DNA of 64,000 nt from Cryptomeria japonica (taxonomy: Eukaryota > Streptophyta > Pinopsida > Cupressales > Cupressaceae): positions 27,235,001 to 27,299,000 of the forward strand of contig NC_081412.1 in NCBI RefSeq assembly GCF_030272615.1. Direction: 5' to 3'. The stretch's first letter is position 1, and each line of letters opens with the position of its first letter. Of this stretch, positions 45,961 through 58,400 are shown piece by piece. The notes beneath the pieces are model-generated. The model searched no databases, was not told the DNA's origin, and saw only the letters and a list, made by a program, of their open reading frames with translations. The translations under genes and the position numbers were made by a program.

Positions 45961-47412
45961 GGGTTGAGGACTTGGGATAATCAGAGCAGCATGATTAGTT
46001 TGAGTTGGTTGTTTTGGAGGTGTACTTGAAGACTCTTCTTTATTCTTATTCCTCCTTTGTCTGGTGACATGTCCTAGTTCTACAAATTCTCCTAGATTGG
46101 ATAGGCTTCTAAGGACTCTTTCAAACTTCTCAAGAGATGAGGATATTCAATCCAACTTGTATAGGCCCTCCTTCTAGTGCCAATTTTGTTGATAGTTAAA
46201 ACAACAGAAGTTTGCCAAAACTAACAAACTTCTCCTAAAAGAGGTAGGAAGAGGAAACCCCCTTGACCTCCCAAGTTCTTCTAATGGGTAAAAACACAAA
46301 ACTGTGTCACGTTTTAGGCCAACTGATCAACACAAGTGAATTTAAGTAATTCTAACTAAAAAATTATTTTATTCAAACATATGGTATATACAGATTCATT
46401 ATAGCTATCTTAAATATGGGCCACAAATTTTCCATTTGGAATTGTCTACTAAATTTATATTTTATGCCACTTTGGGTCTAATTACCAAAAAAGGTTTTTT
46501 TTTTAAAATAAAACTCGATGCTTCAACAATTCCTACTCTTATAGATAATATTTTTTTTGAAATGTAAAAAATACCCTTTTATAAATCTATAAGTGAATTT
46601 TCTAAAATATATATCGTTTAATATTTTAATTAATTTTAATATTTTTTTGTTTTTTTTGAAAGTAGGTCATCAACACTAAAATATAAGGTTGATTATCCTG
46701 TAAAGGAAAAATACTAAAATTTATTTAAATTTTTTGGAAAAAATAAATGCACTAGATAAAAGAATCTATGTCAAGATGATATAATTCTTTTCTAATTTGG
46801 ATAAATAATTAAGAAAAAAAGTGACGCCAAATGGAAAGAGTTATATTTCAGTACACAACTTTTCAAATTTATTGAAAAATACATACACATAAAAAATAGT
46901 TAAAAATATATTTTTGCACTAAAGTTTCAAGTTATCAATATACACAAAAAAAATTGAAGAAAAAAAGGTATAATTTACTATATAAAGTGTGACACCTCGT
47001 GTAGCTTCAATTTCAATATTTTATCAACAACTAAAGTATAGTGTTTACTTTATAAGAAAGTATATTCAAATAATTTTTAAAATTTTAAAAAAAATAACAA
47101 ACATTAAATACACAAAAAATATGCATTTTATTAGTTTATATTATTGCAGAATTCAAAACATAAATTTCACTTTTCGTTGATTCAATTTAAAAAGTTGAAC
47201 CAACATTAGCCATTTCCTTTATAAAAGTTTGACACAACTCTGTGCTTTTAATGTTGGGTCTCAATGGTGTTGGGACAACTTAGTGTTGATGTTACTAACC
47301 ACTTAATGGGTGAACCTATTGAAACAGATCTAAAAGGGGATATATATGTTCTCAAAACAAAAGGAAAACAAGGAAGAACGCAACACCATTATCTATCTAA
47401 ACATACATTACC
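45961..47412. other. AT-rich noncoding stretch, possibly a decayed LTR
   Basis: In element sense for the gag remnant, a TTGGCACTAGAAGGAGGG segment near 46165-46185 is preceded by ACTATCAACA and could be an LTR end plus primer-binding site, but I find no second LTR copy. From 46400 to 47250 the sequence is strongly AT-rich with no open frame of note. The last 18 bases before the LINE are its target duplication. Confidence 0.35.
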
Positions 47413-47430
47413 AACATGATTGAAGAAATC
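47413..47430. repeat. Target site duplication of the LINE, 5' copy
   Basis: AACATGATTGAAGAAATC is repeated exactly at 55387-55404. An 18-bp perfect duplication is typical for target-primed reverse transcription by L1-type elements and fixes both ends of this element. Confidence 0.95.
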
Positions 47431-47450
47431 CACTCTACCGACCAACACAC

Positions 47451-49118
47451 ATGGAGGGAACAGCGCAAGCAGAGGGGGGAAATTTGAAAACTAGAAATGG
47501 AGGGAACAACGAGGCTGGATCCTCTGGTTCTGATGCCACTGCAGCTCAAGGACAAGCGATGGATGATGAGGATGGGAGACTGGATGGGGACCCATGGCTA
47601 TGGGACCCTCCTCCTGACTGCAAAAAGATGATAGATTCCCCAAAATCAGATCCCAAGGCTGTGAAAGTTGACTCAAAAAAGATCGAGGAGGTGCAAGCCC
47701 TCAAACCCTAGAGTAGTCTTGTTGCAAGGAAAGCAATTGGAAAACCGACTGGTAAATCGTCCTTTCCCTTTGTGAAACATATATCTGATAGAAAAATGAG
47801 TAAACTTGCTATTGAGGTTCCAGATTTGGTTATCGATCATAGCATTTCTTTATTGGCTTTCTCTCTGGTGGGGAAGTTTGTTGGACCATGACCCAATATT
47901 GAGGATGTTAGGTCATTTGTAAAGAGAAAATGGAGAATGAAAGGCCAGGTTGATGTTTCTGCCCTGTCCAAAGGATTTTTTGTTTTCTCCTTCTCTTATG
48001 GGGAAGATATGGAAGCAGCATTAAGAGGTGGCCCTTGGATGTTTGGTAAATCCTCTTTATCTACGAGAAAATGGTCTCCTAACATGAAACTCAATGACTC
48101 TTTCTTTGAATCTGCTCCAGTATGGGTAAGGCTGCCAGGCTTGCCGATGGAATTTTGGTTCGAGGATGTTTTCTCAGGAATTGCTAACTCCTTTGGGGAG
48201 CTTGTTGCAATAGATCTAATGACTGTAGCTCGTAAAAGATTGGTTTATGTGTGCATCTGTGTCAATATTTCATAGAAGATGGACCTTCCTAGCGCTATTG
48301 ATATAAGTTCCAAACTTGGATTATGGGAACAGACAATAGAGTTCGAATCACTCCCCTTTGTGTGCTTTTCTTGCAAAAAAGCTGGTCACTGGGCTAAGGC
48401 CTGCCCTAGCAACCCTAAAAAACCTGTGATGGTAAACACCCACAAACAGGTTTGGAAAGAAAAGAATAATAATAAGGAAGGTAACAAAGTGGAAGGAAGA
48501 AGTGTAAGTCTTGGTAATATACTAAAACTATCAAAAGGAGATAGAAATGACCCTCCTAAGAATCCCCCTTTGAAGGAAGATAAAAAGAATGAAATCAGGG
48601 AGTTTGAGATCAAAACAGTCAATACTTTTGAGGCTCTATAGATTCAGGAGGAGGAGAATGCTATCAATGAAGAGACACTTGAAGATGGTGAGATTGAGAA
48701 TATCACTGACTCTCATCATGAGGTCCCTTAAGTTTCTATAACAAAAAGAGATGAACAGTGCCTAGATGAATTTGAAGGACATGAAATTAAACTTGGAAGG
48801 AGTAACAAGTTTGGATCGCCTAAGGTTAATCTAAATGCGTTATTCTAGAATATTGGAGTTGATACGCCCACATCATCCCAGAAAAGAGGAGAACTGTGGA
48901 GTAATATGCAAGACGAGCTCAGAGAGGAGCAAGAGGAAGAAATAATAGGGAATGGAAAAAACAAAAAAAACAAGAAGGCAAGATGCCTTAATGGGGTGAA
49001 AACTAGGACCAGGTCGAAGGCTAATATTGGTCAATCAAAATCCCCGTCGGGACGTAAAACTATGAAATGGCACAGGGACCAGGAGAGCAAGCAAAACATA
49101 GCTGATGGAAGGCAGTGA
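47451..49118 (+). pseudogene. LINE ORF1, RNA-binding protein with CCHC zinc knuckle
   Basis: One frame of about 555 codons begins at the first ATG after the 20-base leader. It is interrupted only by stops at 47709, 47889, 48273, 48639, 48729 and 48846, with no frameshift. The middle resembles the DUF4283 region of plant LINE ORF1 proteins (KGFFVFSF, EAALRGGPWMFG, PVWVRLPGLPMEFW). The zinc knuckle CFSCKKAGHWAKAC at 48363-48404 fits C-x2-C-x4-H-x4-C. The C-terminus is basic. The protein would coat the element RNA. Confidence 0.88.
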
Positions 49119-49150
49119 ACTATACAGGAATCCTGCCCCTAGGTTTCCAA

Positions 49151-52100
49151 ATGAAGGTAATATCATGGAATATCAGAGGCCTAAATGGTCTCAATAAATA
49201 GGATATATTACGGAATCTCATTCTAGACCAAAAACCAGATATTATCCTTGTTCAGGAAACCAAAATGAGTAAGGAGAAAGTGGAGAATTTAAACTTCTTA
49301 AAAAATGGAGGGGTATGTGGTAGCAACTCAAATGGGGCATCTAGTGGGGTGGCTATATTCTGGAACAAGAAAACTATTTCAGGAGAAATGATTGATGAAG
49401 ATGGTAACATAATATCCATGAAAGTTAAAAGCATCTATGAAGGAAAGGAATGTGTGATCACCAATATCTACACCCCTAATTCCAAATATGCTAGAAGCAA
49501 ATTTTGGGATAAAATCCAGCAAAAAAGAAGATCTTTCCTTAAGAACAGTTGGGTTGTGATGGGAGACTTCAATACTCCTCTGCAAGGCACTGATAAATCT
49601 GGAGGAACTCAGGCTCAACCAGATAGCAGATCTAACTTTATGGACTTTATCAATGTCAATGCTCTTATTGATATGGATCTTAATGGAGCTTCCTACACCT
49701 GGTCTAACCGTAGGGATGGCGAAGACCTCATTTAGGTAAGATTTGATAGATCCCTTGTTACTAATGATTGGATTCTTTCTCATAGATGCTCCCTGTCTGT
49801 CATCAATAGAATTGGTTCGGATCATTATCCCATTACTTTTGCTGTTGAGAAATTTAAGAATAATTAGAGCTTCCCTTTCCGGTTTGAGAAGATATGGATT
49901 CTCACCCCTATCTTGAAAAATCTATTGCCGACTGGTGGAATATTGATGTGAATGAAACTGCCATGTATAAAGTTGCTAAAAAACTTAGAAACATCAAAGT
50001 CAACATTAACATATGGAACAAGAAGGTCTTTGGTGATATTTTTGATTCAAAGAAAAAGTTGAAGGAGGAACTAGAACAGATCCAAAACTCTATATAGAAA
50101 GATGGCTATAAAAAGTATCCCAAAGCTATGGAAGATGATGTTTTAGTCAAACTTCACAACATCATTTCTAGGGAGGAAATCTATTGGAGGCAAAGATCTA
50201 GGGCGATTTGGTTGGAGGCTGGGGATAGAAACACTAAATTTTTCCACATGACTTCTTTGAAACATAAAGTTGCGAACAGAAGTTCCAGATTAATTGCTGA
50301 GGACAAAATTCTTCTTAATGAGGATGAAATTAGGGATGAAGCTGTTAGTTTCTTCTCTCAGCTCCTGACCAGAAACAAGGATATTGATTATACCCAACAA
50401 CATGATTTGGTTAATATCATTCCCAAGATCATTAATCCTAATTAGAATAAGGCCCTTTCTGCTATCCCTTTTGTTGGGGAGATTAAAAAAGTTGTCTTGT
50501 CTTTTCAAGGGGATAAAGCTCCGGGTCCTGATGGCTTCCCTATGTTTTTCTTCCAGGAATTCTGGCATATTGTGGGAGAAGACATGGTCAATATGGTAAA
50601 AGAATTTTTTGGCTCTAGAAGAATCCTTAAGGAATTCAATTCCACTTTTATTGCCTTAATTCCTAAGGTTGCTAGGGCAGATTCAATGGGAAAATCTAGG
50701 CCAATAAGTCTATGTAACTCTTTCTATAAGATCATATCTAAAGTTTTGACTACTAGAATTTTGGCTGTCCTCCCCTTCATCATCTCTAAGGAGCAGAAAG
50801 GTTTTGTTCCTGGCAGGCAGATTTTGGACTCTATCATTCTTGTTCATGAGAATATTCGTTCCCTCAATGCTTCTAATAAAGAAGGATTTTTGATAAAGTT
50901 GGATCTGGCAAAAGCTTATGATAGAGTGGATTGGCAAGTTCTTCTCATAATCATGGAGGCTTTTGGATTTGATGAGAAGATAATCAAAATTATTAGAGAG
51001 ATGATCTCCACTCCTATGTTTTCAATTCTCATTAATGGATCTCCTACTAAATTATTGAAATCATCAAGGGGGCTCAGACAAGGAGATCCCATATCTCTTA
51101 TTCTTTTCACCATCTTGGCAGAGAGCATGAGCAGATTGATCCATAATTTGAAAGTGAATAAAATCATCAAAGGCCTTCAACCTTCCTCTGCAAATGTCTT
51201 TTGTTCTCACCAACAGTTTGTTGATGATACTATCCTTATGGGATATTCGTCTGTTGGGGAGGTTGATGCCTTCAAAAGTGCTCTTAACTCTTATGCTTTG
51301 GCTACTGGCCAGCAAGTCAATTGGGACAAATCGGCTATATACTTCATGAACACTCCGGTCATAAGACAACGAAGAATTGCTAAAATTATTGGTTGCAAGG
51401 TGGACATGCTCCCTTCCACCTACCTAGGTCTCCCCTTGGGTTTAGTTCCCCCAAACTCCTTCTGGAATATGCTTATTGACAAACTCAATAAAAAACTTGT
51501 TGGATGGAAAGGATCCATTTTATCTCAGGCTGGGAAGTTGCAGCTTCTTCAAGCTACTCTCCAAAATCTCCTTGTTTATGCTCTTAGCTTATTTGGTATC
51601 CCGACTAAATTTGTTGAAGCATTAGAAAGAATCCTGAAGAGATTTCTATGGTCAGGAGTTGAAGAAAAAAAGAGGATATCCTTGGTTGCTTGGGACAAAG
51701 TGTGTAAACCAAAGAGCAAAGGAGGGCTTGGGATTAAAGCTCTAAAAACTTTTAATAAAGCTCTCCTTGCAAAACAAATATGGAGAGTGTATGACATCAA
51801 GAAAGATTGGAACCGAATTTGGTTTGACAAATATATTCAGAATCATCCTCTCCAGGATTTCCTTAACTTTGAAGACATCCTTGTTGGATCCTTCATTTGG
51901 AATACTATTATCAAATCCATAAAAGTGGCCAAAGCTGGAGCTGGATGGGTCCTTGGAAAAGGTGACAAAATAAGGTTTTGGGAGGATCCTTGGATGAACA
52001 ATGAACCTCTCTTTCATCAAGGCAATAGTCAACTTATTGAGGAATGTAAAAGGAGGTTTGGACCTATGGTGTGTGACTACTGGAAGGAGAACAAATGGGT

Positions 52101-53337
52101 GAGGCTTGATGCTATACATGCTGGATTTTCCCTGCTCCAGAAGGAGCTGCTATCTTTTTCTATTAACAAAGACTATGATGATGTGTTTCTCTGGAAAAGT
52201 AATGCTAGAGGTGACTTTATGGTTGCTTCTGCCTACAAAAACACTTTCACTCAGACCAGTAACCCCATTTGAGGTAAAGTTTGGAATAGAATTCTAATCC
52301 CTAAAGTCAATATGTTCCTTTGGCTTGCTACTCACAATAGGATCCTAACTATTGACAATTTGGTCTGAAGAGGTTTCATATTCCCTAACAGGTGCGAGAT
52401 ATGCCAGAAAGAGGAAGAATCAGTTGATCATCTATTTTTCCACTGCTCATTTACCTGGGAAATTTGGAGTAAGTTGTGGGAGAAATGGAAAGTTGATTGG
52501 GTCATGAACAAGAGTCTCAAGGAAATTATCTGGCAATGGACATTCCCCACCAATTGTCCTCTTGTCAAGAACCTTTGGTCCCTGATCCTCCCCATGACTT
52601 GTGGGGGAATTTGGAAAGAGAGAAATAATAGAATATTTAGGGAAGCTAAGTGCTCCTCTCAGGTGGTCTTTGAAAAAATTTGCAGGGCTATAAAAGAGAA
52701 CATAAATATTCCTCAGAGGAATAATAAACAATGGCTTGTTACTGATATGAATGAAATTGAAAAAGGCATCCTTACTAAATGGAACTTAATACACAAAGTT
52801 TGCAAATCTGACAATAAGAATAGGAGAGATAATATTGTCTAGCGCTTTCCTGATCATGATTGGATAAAGGTGAATTTCGATGGGGTGACTAAAGGCAACC
52901 CTGGGAAGTTTGGTGGTGGAGGAGTCATCAGAAATGCTCAAGGTGTATGTATTGCGGCTATTGATTCTCCTTTTGGGGTCCAAAATAATAATGTGGCTGA
53001 AGCTCTGGCCATGCTAAAAAGCCTCCAGCTTGCTCAAGGATTCAAATTTAAAAAAATTTGGCTGGAAGGGGACTCCCTAAATATCATCCAGGCCCTTAAA
53101 GGTACTAGTTCTGTTTCTTGGAATATTACTAACTTAGTTGAAAGTGCTAAAAAATTATTAAATAACTATGTTAGTATTATCATAACTCACACTCTAATAG
53201 AAGGCAATAAGGTTGCGGACCTCTTAGCTAATGAAGGGGTCAATTTAGAGGTGGATGTTAAATATATTGGAGAGACCCACTGTAAAAGGGATGTTAGAGA
53301 GCAATTATTTTTTGATCGCATCAATGGGTCAAGTTAA
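49151..53337 (+). pseudogene. LINE ORF2: endonuclease, reverse transcriptase, zinc finger, RNase H
   Basis: The start ATG at 49151 opens the endonuclease with SWNIRGLNG and VQETKM; GDFNTPL and SDHYPI complete the AP-endonuclease-like domain. After a one-base shift near 49890 the RT follows: SRAIWLEAGDRNTKFFH, KAPGPDGFP, FIALIPKV, RPISLCN, GFVPGRQI, LDLAKAYDRV, GLRQGDP and FVDD at 51217-51228. Then come a zinc-finger segment (CEICQKEEESVDHLFFHC) and RNase H (NFDGVTKGNPG, NNVAEALAM, LEGDS, KVADLLA). Internal stops are at 49199, 49733, 49865, 50095, 50443, 52270, 52366 and 52840. Several fall where related LINEs have Gln or Trp, as expected from CAG or TGG decay. Confidence 0.93.
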
Positions 53338-53608
53338 TATCATGATTATCTTTTGGGGTCCGGATTCCAAAGGCAAAGTTTGGGGGTAGATTAACTGTCA
53401 GTTAATGATTGCCTTTAGGCATCATTTCTATGATCAAATGTGTGAGGGGGATTATAATAATAAATGCTGGTTTTGTGCGGCCATTAACATAAGCTTTAAA
53501 ACTACGAAAGGGACTCTGTTATGTTATTCCAAAATTTTACACAAGAACTTGGGGTTATACCTGCGGATTGTGAGATACATCTTTGGGTACTTCTACTTGC
53601 TGTTCAAA
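53338..53608 (+). other. Spacer between LINE ORF2 and ORF3
   Basis: The frame of ORF3 is already open from 53405, but that part lacks family resemblance and includes a hydrophobic stretch (YLRIVRYIFGYFYLLF) that may be chance translation. I therefore place the ORF3 start at the ATG at 53609. If the 53405 start is real, ORF3 would gain 68 residues. Confidence 0.4.
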
Positions 53609-55210
53609 ATGGTTGGTAACTTAAACAGGAATGAGCCCCCTGGCTGCGAAAACTGGAAGAGTGAACAAAAAGTATGGAGGAGGCTTCATAGATATGGTTT
53701 TACTGACTATATGGAAAAGCTACATGGAAGCAGAAATTTGGTGTCACATGGCTTTGCTAGAGGCTGGAACAACAACAGAGTCACATTGTTTGGGGAGATA
53801 TGGAAAATTGATGAGGATCTAGTTGCGGAAGTCACGGGTCTTCAGAAGGAGGGCACTAAATTCTATAGAGACCGGAAGTATGCTGCTGAAGCGTTCAAAA
53901 ACTTCCCAGAATCGAAGGATGAGAAGGCCAAGCTTGTCAAGAAAGACAACATCTCCTACTACCTTCCCCAGTAGGTAAAGTCCTTTTGGCAGAAAGTTTT
54001 AAGGGTTTTGATGGAGTTTCTCATTATTGATGGCAGATTCACTAAAATCTATAACTAGCATTTTGCAATTCTTAATCACTTCTGTCATGGGGTTAAAATC
54101 TCCCTGCCTTTTTACTTAGCGTCTTCTCTGAATAAGAGTTTGGCTGATCACGCTAAAAAGCCTAATTCTTACCCCATAGCCCATCAGGGGCTCATCTTGT
54201 TCATTTATGATTACCTGAAGGAAAAAGCTAGGGTTAGCAAAGATGATCACCTGGTTACTAATGCACATATTTCTAAGAGCTGTAAAGATTCTGAGTCAGA
54301 TGAGGATCAGCCTAATGCCCTACCCATAAAAAATGGAGAGATGATATAGATAATGTGGAAACAGAGGTGCATTGTGATTTGGAGGAGGAAAAGGGGAAGG
54401 ATATTGAGACAAAAATGGAGAGTGAGAAGGATGAGAACGTTGGTGAAGAGGAAGAAGGGAAAAAAGATGTTAACTTTGAAAACCCTTATTCTAGCCCTAT
54501 GGGCTCGGATAGCAAGAACGTCGCCCTGAATTCTAAGGAGGAAGACAACCTTGATTCTGTGGGCACTGAGCAGGGTAGGGATTCAAAAAATACTATTTTG
54601 AATACTGCCCATAATTGTACTCTGGAATCCTTCAACTTCCAGAAATGGGTTATTGACAACATTACTAGCATTCAAAGCAAACAGAGCCTGGAAAATAAGA
54701 TAAACAATTTGATTAAGGAAACAAATTCAGGGAAAAAGAATGAGGAGACGGAAACCAGTGAAGCCAAGGAGGAAATCGAGATGGAGGACTTGCTGGAAAA
54801 AGACCTGATTAAAGGGGATTTGAAACATCTGGAGGATGTTATCAGAATTGTGAAAGAACAAGCTGAGGAGGATAAAGACAATATCAATACCCGAGTTGCT
54901 TGAACTGAGAAGGCTCTGAAAAGCTTCATGAACCACAATCTTGAGGTCCTAAGAGTTTCGTCACATAATATGAATACCTTGGTGGATCACTTAGAGAGGA
55001 AAAATTAGGATAAGAACTTGGTAATCATTGAAGACCTCCAGCTCCACCCATCAAATTTCCAGGCGAAGGACTAGGTAGAACATCACTGAGATGGAGACCA
55101 AAATGAAAGACATCCATCTGAAACAGGAGAGCAATGACCTGAGGGAAGCAGCTAAGGCGATGATTCTTTTGGTTCAGAATGCTGAGGAGTCTATAAAAGT
55201 TTTCAATTGA
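53609..55210 (+). pseudogene. LINE ORF3, captured PMD-like/plant-transposon-associated protein with coiled coil
   Basis: The frame starts MVGNLNRNEPPG. The N-terminal domain has FARGWNNNRVTLFGEIW, DEDLVAEVTGL and GTKFYRDRKYAAEAF, which I associate with the PMD-like proteins that plant transposons often carry. After a stop at 53972 the same frame continues with HFAILNHFCHGVKISLPFYL and HQGLILFIYDYL, a helical segment that resembles the YL...L then SLLMHMLLY part of the genes at 1960 and 8352. A stop near 54056 and a one-base shift near 54335 follow. The next frame has a highly acidic Glu/Lys-rich region to 54903, then coiled-coil-like sequence through further stops and a second shift to a TGA at 55208. 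No catalytic motif is seen. Plant L1 elements normally have two ORFs, so this is an acquired gene. Function is unknown; a regulatory or chromatin role is inference. Confidence 0.7.
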
Positions 55211-55386
55211 TATGTAATGCTAGGTTTTGGATGTCAATTTCTTGTTGGCTCCTTGCTGTCTTTTTGTCCTAGCTATTGGTTTTTGTGTTGGTCTTTTGCA
55301 GTTGTTTTGTCTTGTTTGTTTCTTGCTCATCTTTCGTATTGTAAGCGGGTTTCGGGTCCCTTAAATCTTGTTTTTTCTTAATCAAA

Positions 55387-55404
55387 AACATGATTGAAGA
55401 AATC
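55387..55404. repeat. Target site duplication of the LINE, 3' copy
   Basis: This is an exact copy of 47413-47430. It follows the A-rich tail directly. Confidence 0.95.
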
Positions 55405-58400
55405 ATTAAGAATAGTAATCCATATAACACATCAAATTAACATGCCAATTAAGTGACTTACAACTTTCAAATTCTCTTTTCACAGTTTCACTTCAACCTC
55501 ATACACCATTAACATTCATAGAATGATTCATGAAGTAAATAAGCTTAATACAAAAACATTTAGAAGTTTTTTTTAGAACATGTTATCCAAATTGGCTAAG
55601 GTAATGATCAACTATTATGAATAATTAATTTGGCAAATAATTCAAGGCTTCCTTGATATTTATGGTATGGTAATGTGCATCACTTTATAATATTTTTTAA
55701 AGATGACATGTGATACTTTTAATGTATATTGTAATATATTTTAAACTATTGTTATTTAGTAGTTCTATGTTTTTTTTTATTGTTGCATATATATTGGCTA
55801 AAATTTCATTATGTATAGATAATGGTATGTAATTGTTTTCATTTTTTTTTTTTTGTGAAATGTTGCTATTTTAAAAAAAAAATGTATTGATTTTAATTAG
55901 TGTAGAGGAGAAATGTACATACTTCTATATTTTTTCTTATGTCTATGTCATTATGTGTATGTCTTTGATTCATTATTCTAGCATATAATTTGGAGTTGTT
56001 AGGATGCTCACTAATTTTGTTAGGACTTAATTCTACTATGCCACATTTTGGTTAAGTCTTAATACCTTTACACACCTAGGTTTCATTTTTGATAAATTAT
56101 TGTATGGGTTTCCATTTGTTAATTTTTCCTAAGTGTTGTCTTTTGTCATCCTCAATGGGCTTATTCATGTCTTGAGTGTTGTTAGGATTTCAAAAATCTT
56201 ATCTTGAGGTTTTGGTTCAAATTATTTAAAAATTTTGCAATTTGTAAGATTTTTCATTCCAAACATATGCAAAATTTGATGTCCCAATTGGATATTCTTC
56301 ACATTTGGTTTTGGTTCAATTTCTGACATTTTTTACATTTTGCAGATTTCCTTGCAACCAATTCCAAAATTTGATGTCCCAACCAAATATTGTTCACATT
56401 CAATTCACCTTCCCTTTTCCACAAACTTGTGCTTTGTTTTTTGGACCAATGTCATGTTTGCAATTTTTTGCCCCTAATTGGATATTTTCCTATATAATAT
56501 CCATGTTTACTTTCACATTGAATCCCCACAAACTTCCTTCTCCACCTATTTGCCCACTTTCCTTCACCTTCCACCCTTGTAAGAATTTGAAGTACAATTG
56601 GATGTCTCATTTCAATTCCAAAGTTCACTTTAGTAACATTTCTTTGTATATGTTCACTTCTATGTCATTTCTTCACATGTTTCCACTTTCCACCTTTATT
56701 GGGTTTATTTGTTAATCTAAACATGTGAGCTTCATTTCCACCTTAACTTGCACATTAAATTTCCACAAATCTTTTCCACGCCTTAGCCATTTTTCATTCA
56801 TCTTAACAATTCCTCTTGCGGGTTTGAAACCTCCAAGTGTATGTAAAAGCTTCCCCTCCAATTGGATATTTTTCATATTCAATCATTATTTTTACTTCAA
56901 CATCCTTTTTAACTAAAGCCTTCCTTCGTCCCTACACAATTCCATCTTCAATTTGAACTTTGTTTTCCATCCAAGTGTAGTTGCAATTCCATTTCCTGTA
57001 TTCAATTGCAACCCTTTTATCACAACCAATTAGAACCACTTACTTGAAACTTCATTTTGTATAATTCTATCTTCCATTCTGATCTTCTCCCCATCCAAAT
57101 GACTACCCATTTCTCATATATCTTATTTAAATGGTTTTCCTACTTGAAACCCTCCATGTTGGCATCACCCCCACCTATTGATGCCATGCTACCATCACCA
57201 TTATCTAAGGAACCTCTCATTCCATCCTAACATCACCATGATGTTATGATGATCTCATGTCGACACCATCCCTTTTTTCCATCACATTAAGTTTTACTTT
57301 CCATCTGAACTTTATTTTCACCATTTGCTTTCATAGTTGCAATTGCACTTGCATTTCTTACAACTTAGTTTTGCAAGATGTATTTCTCTATTTCCACATC
57401 CTTCCATTTCGATGAACCTATTAGCACCCAAATTTTTTGTAAAATTTGAAGTGCATATGATGTGAAAAGTCAATTGCGGCACCCATAAAGTACACTTGCA
57501 AATTTTCCCAAGTAGCCCAATCTGAAAGTTCATAATTTGATGTCATGTGGTTGTCATGTAAAACCCCTGGGGGATCATGTTCAATTGCTACCAATGAGTC
57601 CATGTGTCTATTTTCAGCCCTCCATAATTAGATCTAATATGTTTTCTAAATACCAATTTTGGGTGCTCTATGAATGTTTGTTGTCTACACATTGTCAAAT
57701 CTGCCAGGATAGCCCACTTTGGAGTTTTATATTTCAGTACTCATTGAATGTCATGTCAAAATGATTGTTTCCCATAACTATCCTTATCTCAATGTTCTCA
57801 CACATTAATTTGCAAAGTTCCATCAATTCGTTTGGTATTTTTACTATCTCAAAAGTAAATGCAAATTATTGTAATTTGTTGTTTGCACAGGGTTAACTTT
57901 ATCAAGTTGCCTTATTTGGAGGTTCGCATTTTGAAACCAATTGAGGGTATTAAGAAAAGGATTTATCTCTATGATTGTGCTCATGGCAATGTATTCATGT
58001 GCATAATTGCAAAGCCTTATAGCTTAGTTTGGTTTTTATTCAAGGCCGAAACCAAACAGGGTTTGTAGAGATTTGTCATAACAATTTCAGAGAACCCATT
58101 TTTGTTTATTAATATCTTGCACATATGATGGAGTTAGGAAAATTCATTTTGTGTACTTTCTAAATATACCTTAATGAATGAATCTATCCAATGGTGGCCT
58201 CCCAAAGAAAGGTTTGATATTTTTTCAAGGTGTGTGATTTATAGGGTTCAAATGATTTCTAACCAGTGTAGTTGTAGAAATAGCTAAGTGATCAACTTTG
58301 ACAATTAAAATCTTTCAACCTATAGTGCCCCTCCCCGATTCATCTTTCCTTTTTTGTGCATTGATAGGCTACATTGGCATAGCTTAGACTATTTTGTGAT

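Larger units (their letters stand above)
47431..55386 (+). mobile_element. Full-length L1-type LINE with three ORFs
   Basis: The element is bounded by an exact 18-bp target duplication. It has a 20-base leader, ORF1 (RNA-binding), ORF2 (endonuclease, RT, zinc finger, RNase H), then an unusual third ORF and a short 3' end finishing in a T-rich and A-rich tail (cttaatcaaaa). The presence of ORF3 inside the duplication shows that it moved with the element. Its length of 7956 bp exceeds that of typical plant L1 elements, mostly because of ORF3. Almost all damage is nonsense codons. Confidence 0.92.

Noticed and set aside
56305-56916. 136- and 63-codon plus-strand frames in the pyrimidine-rich region
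   Set aside because: They are Phe/Ser/His-rich translations of a degenerate T- and C-rich repeat, without family resemblance.
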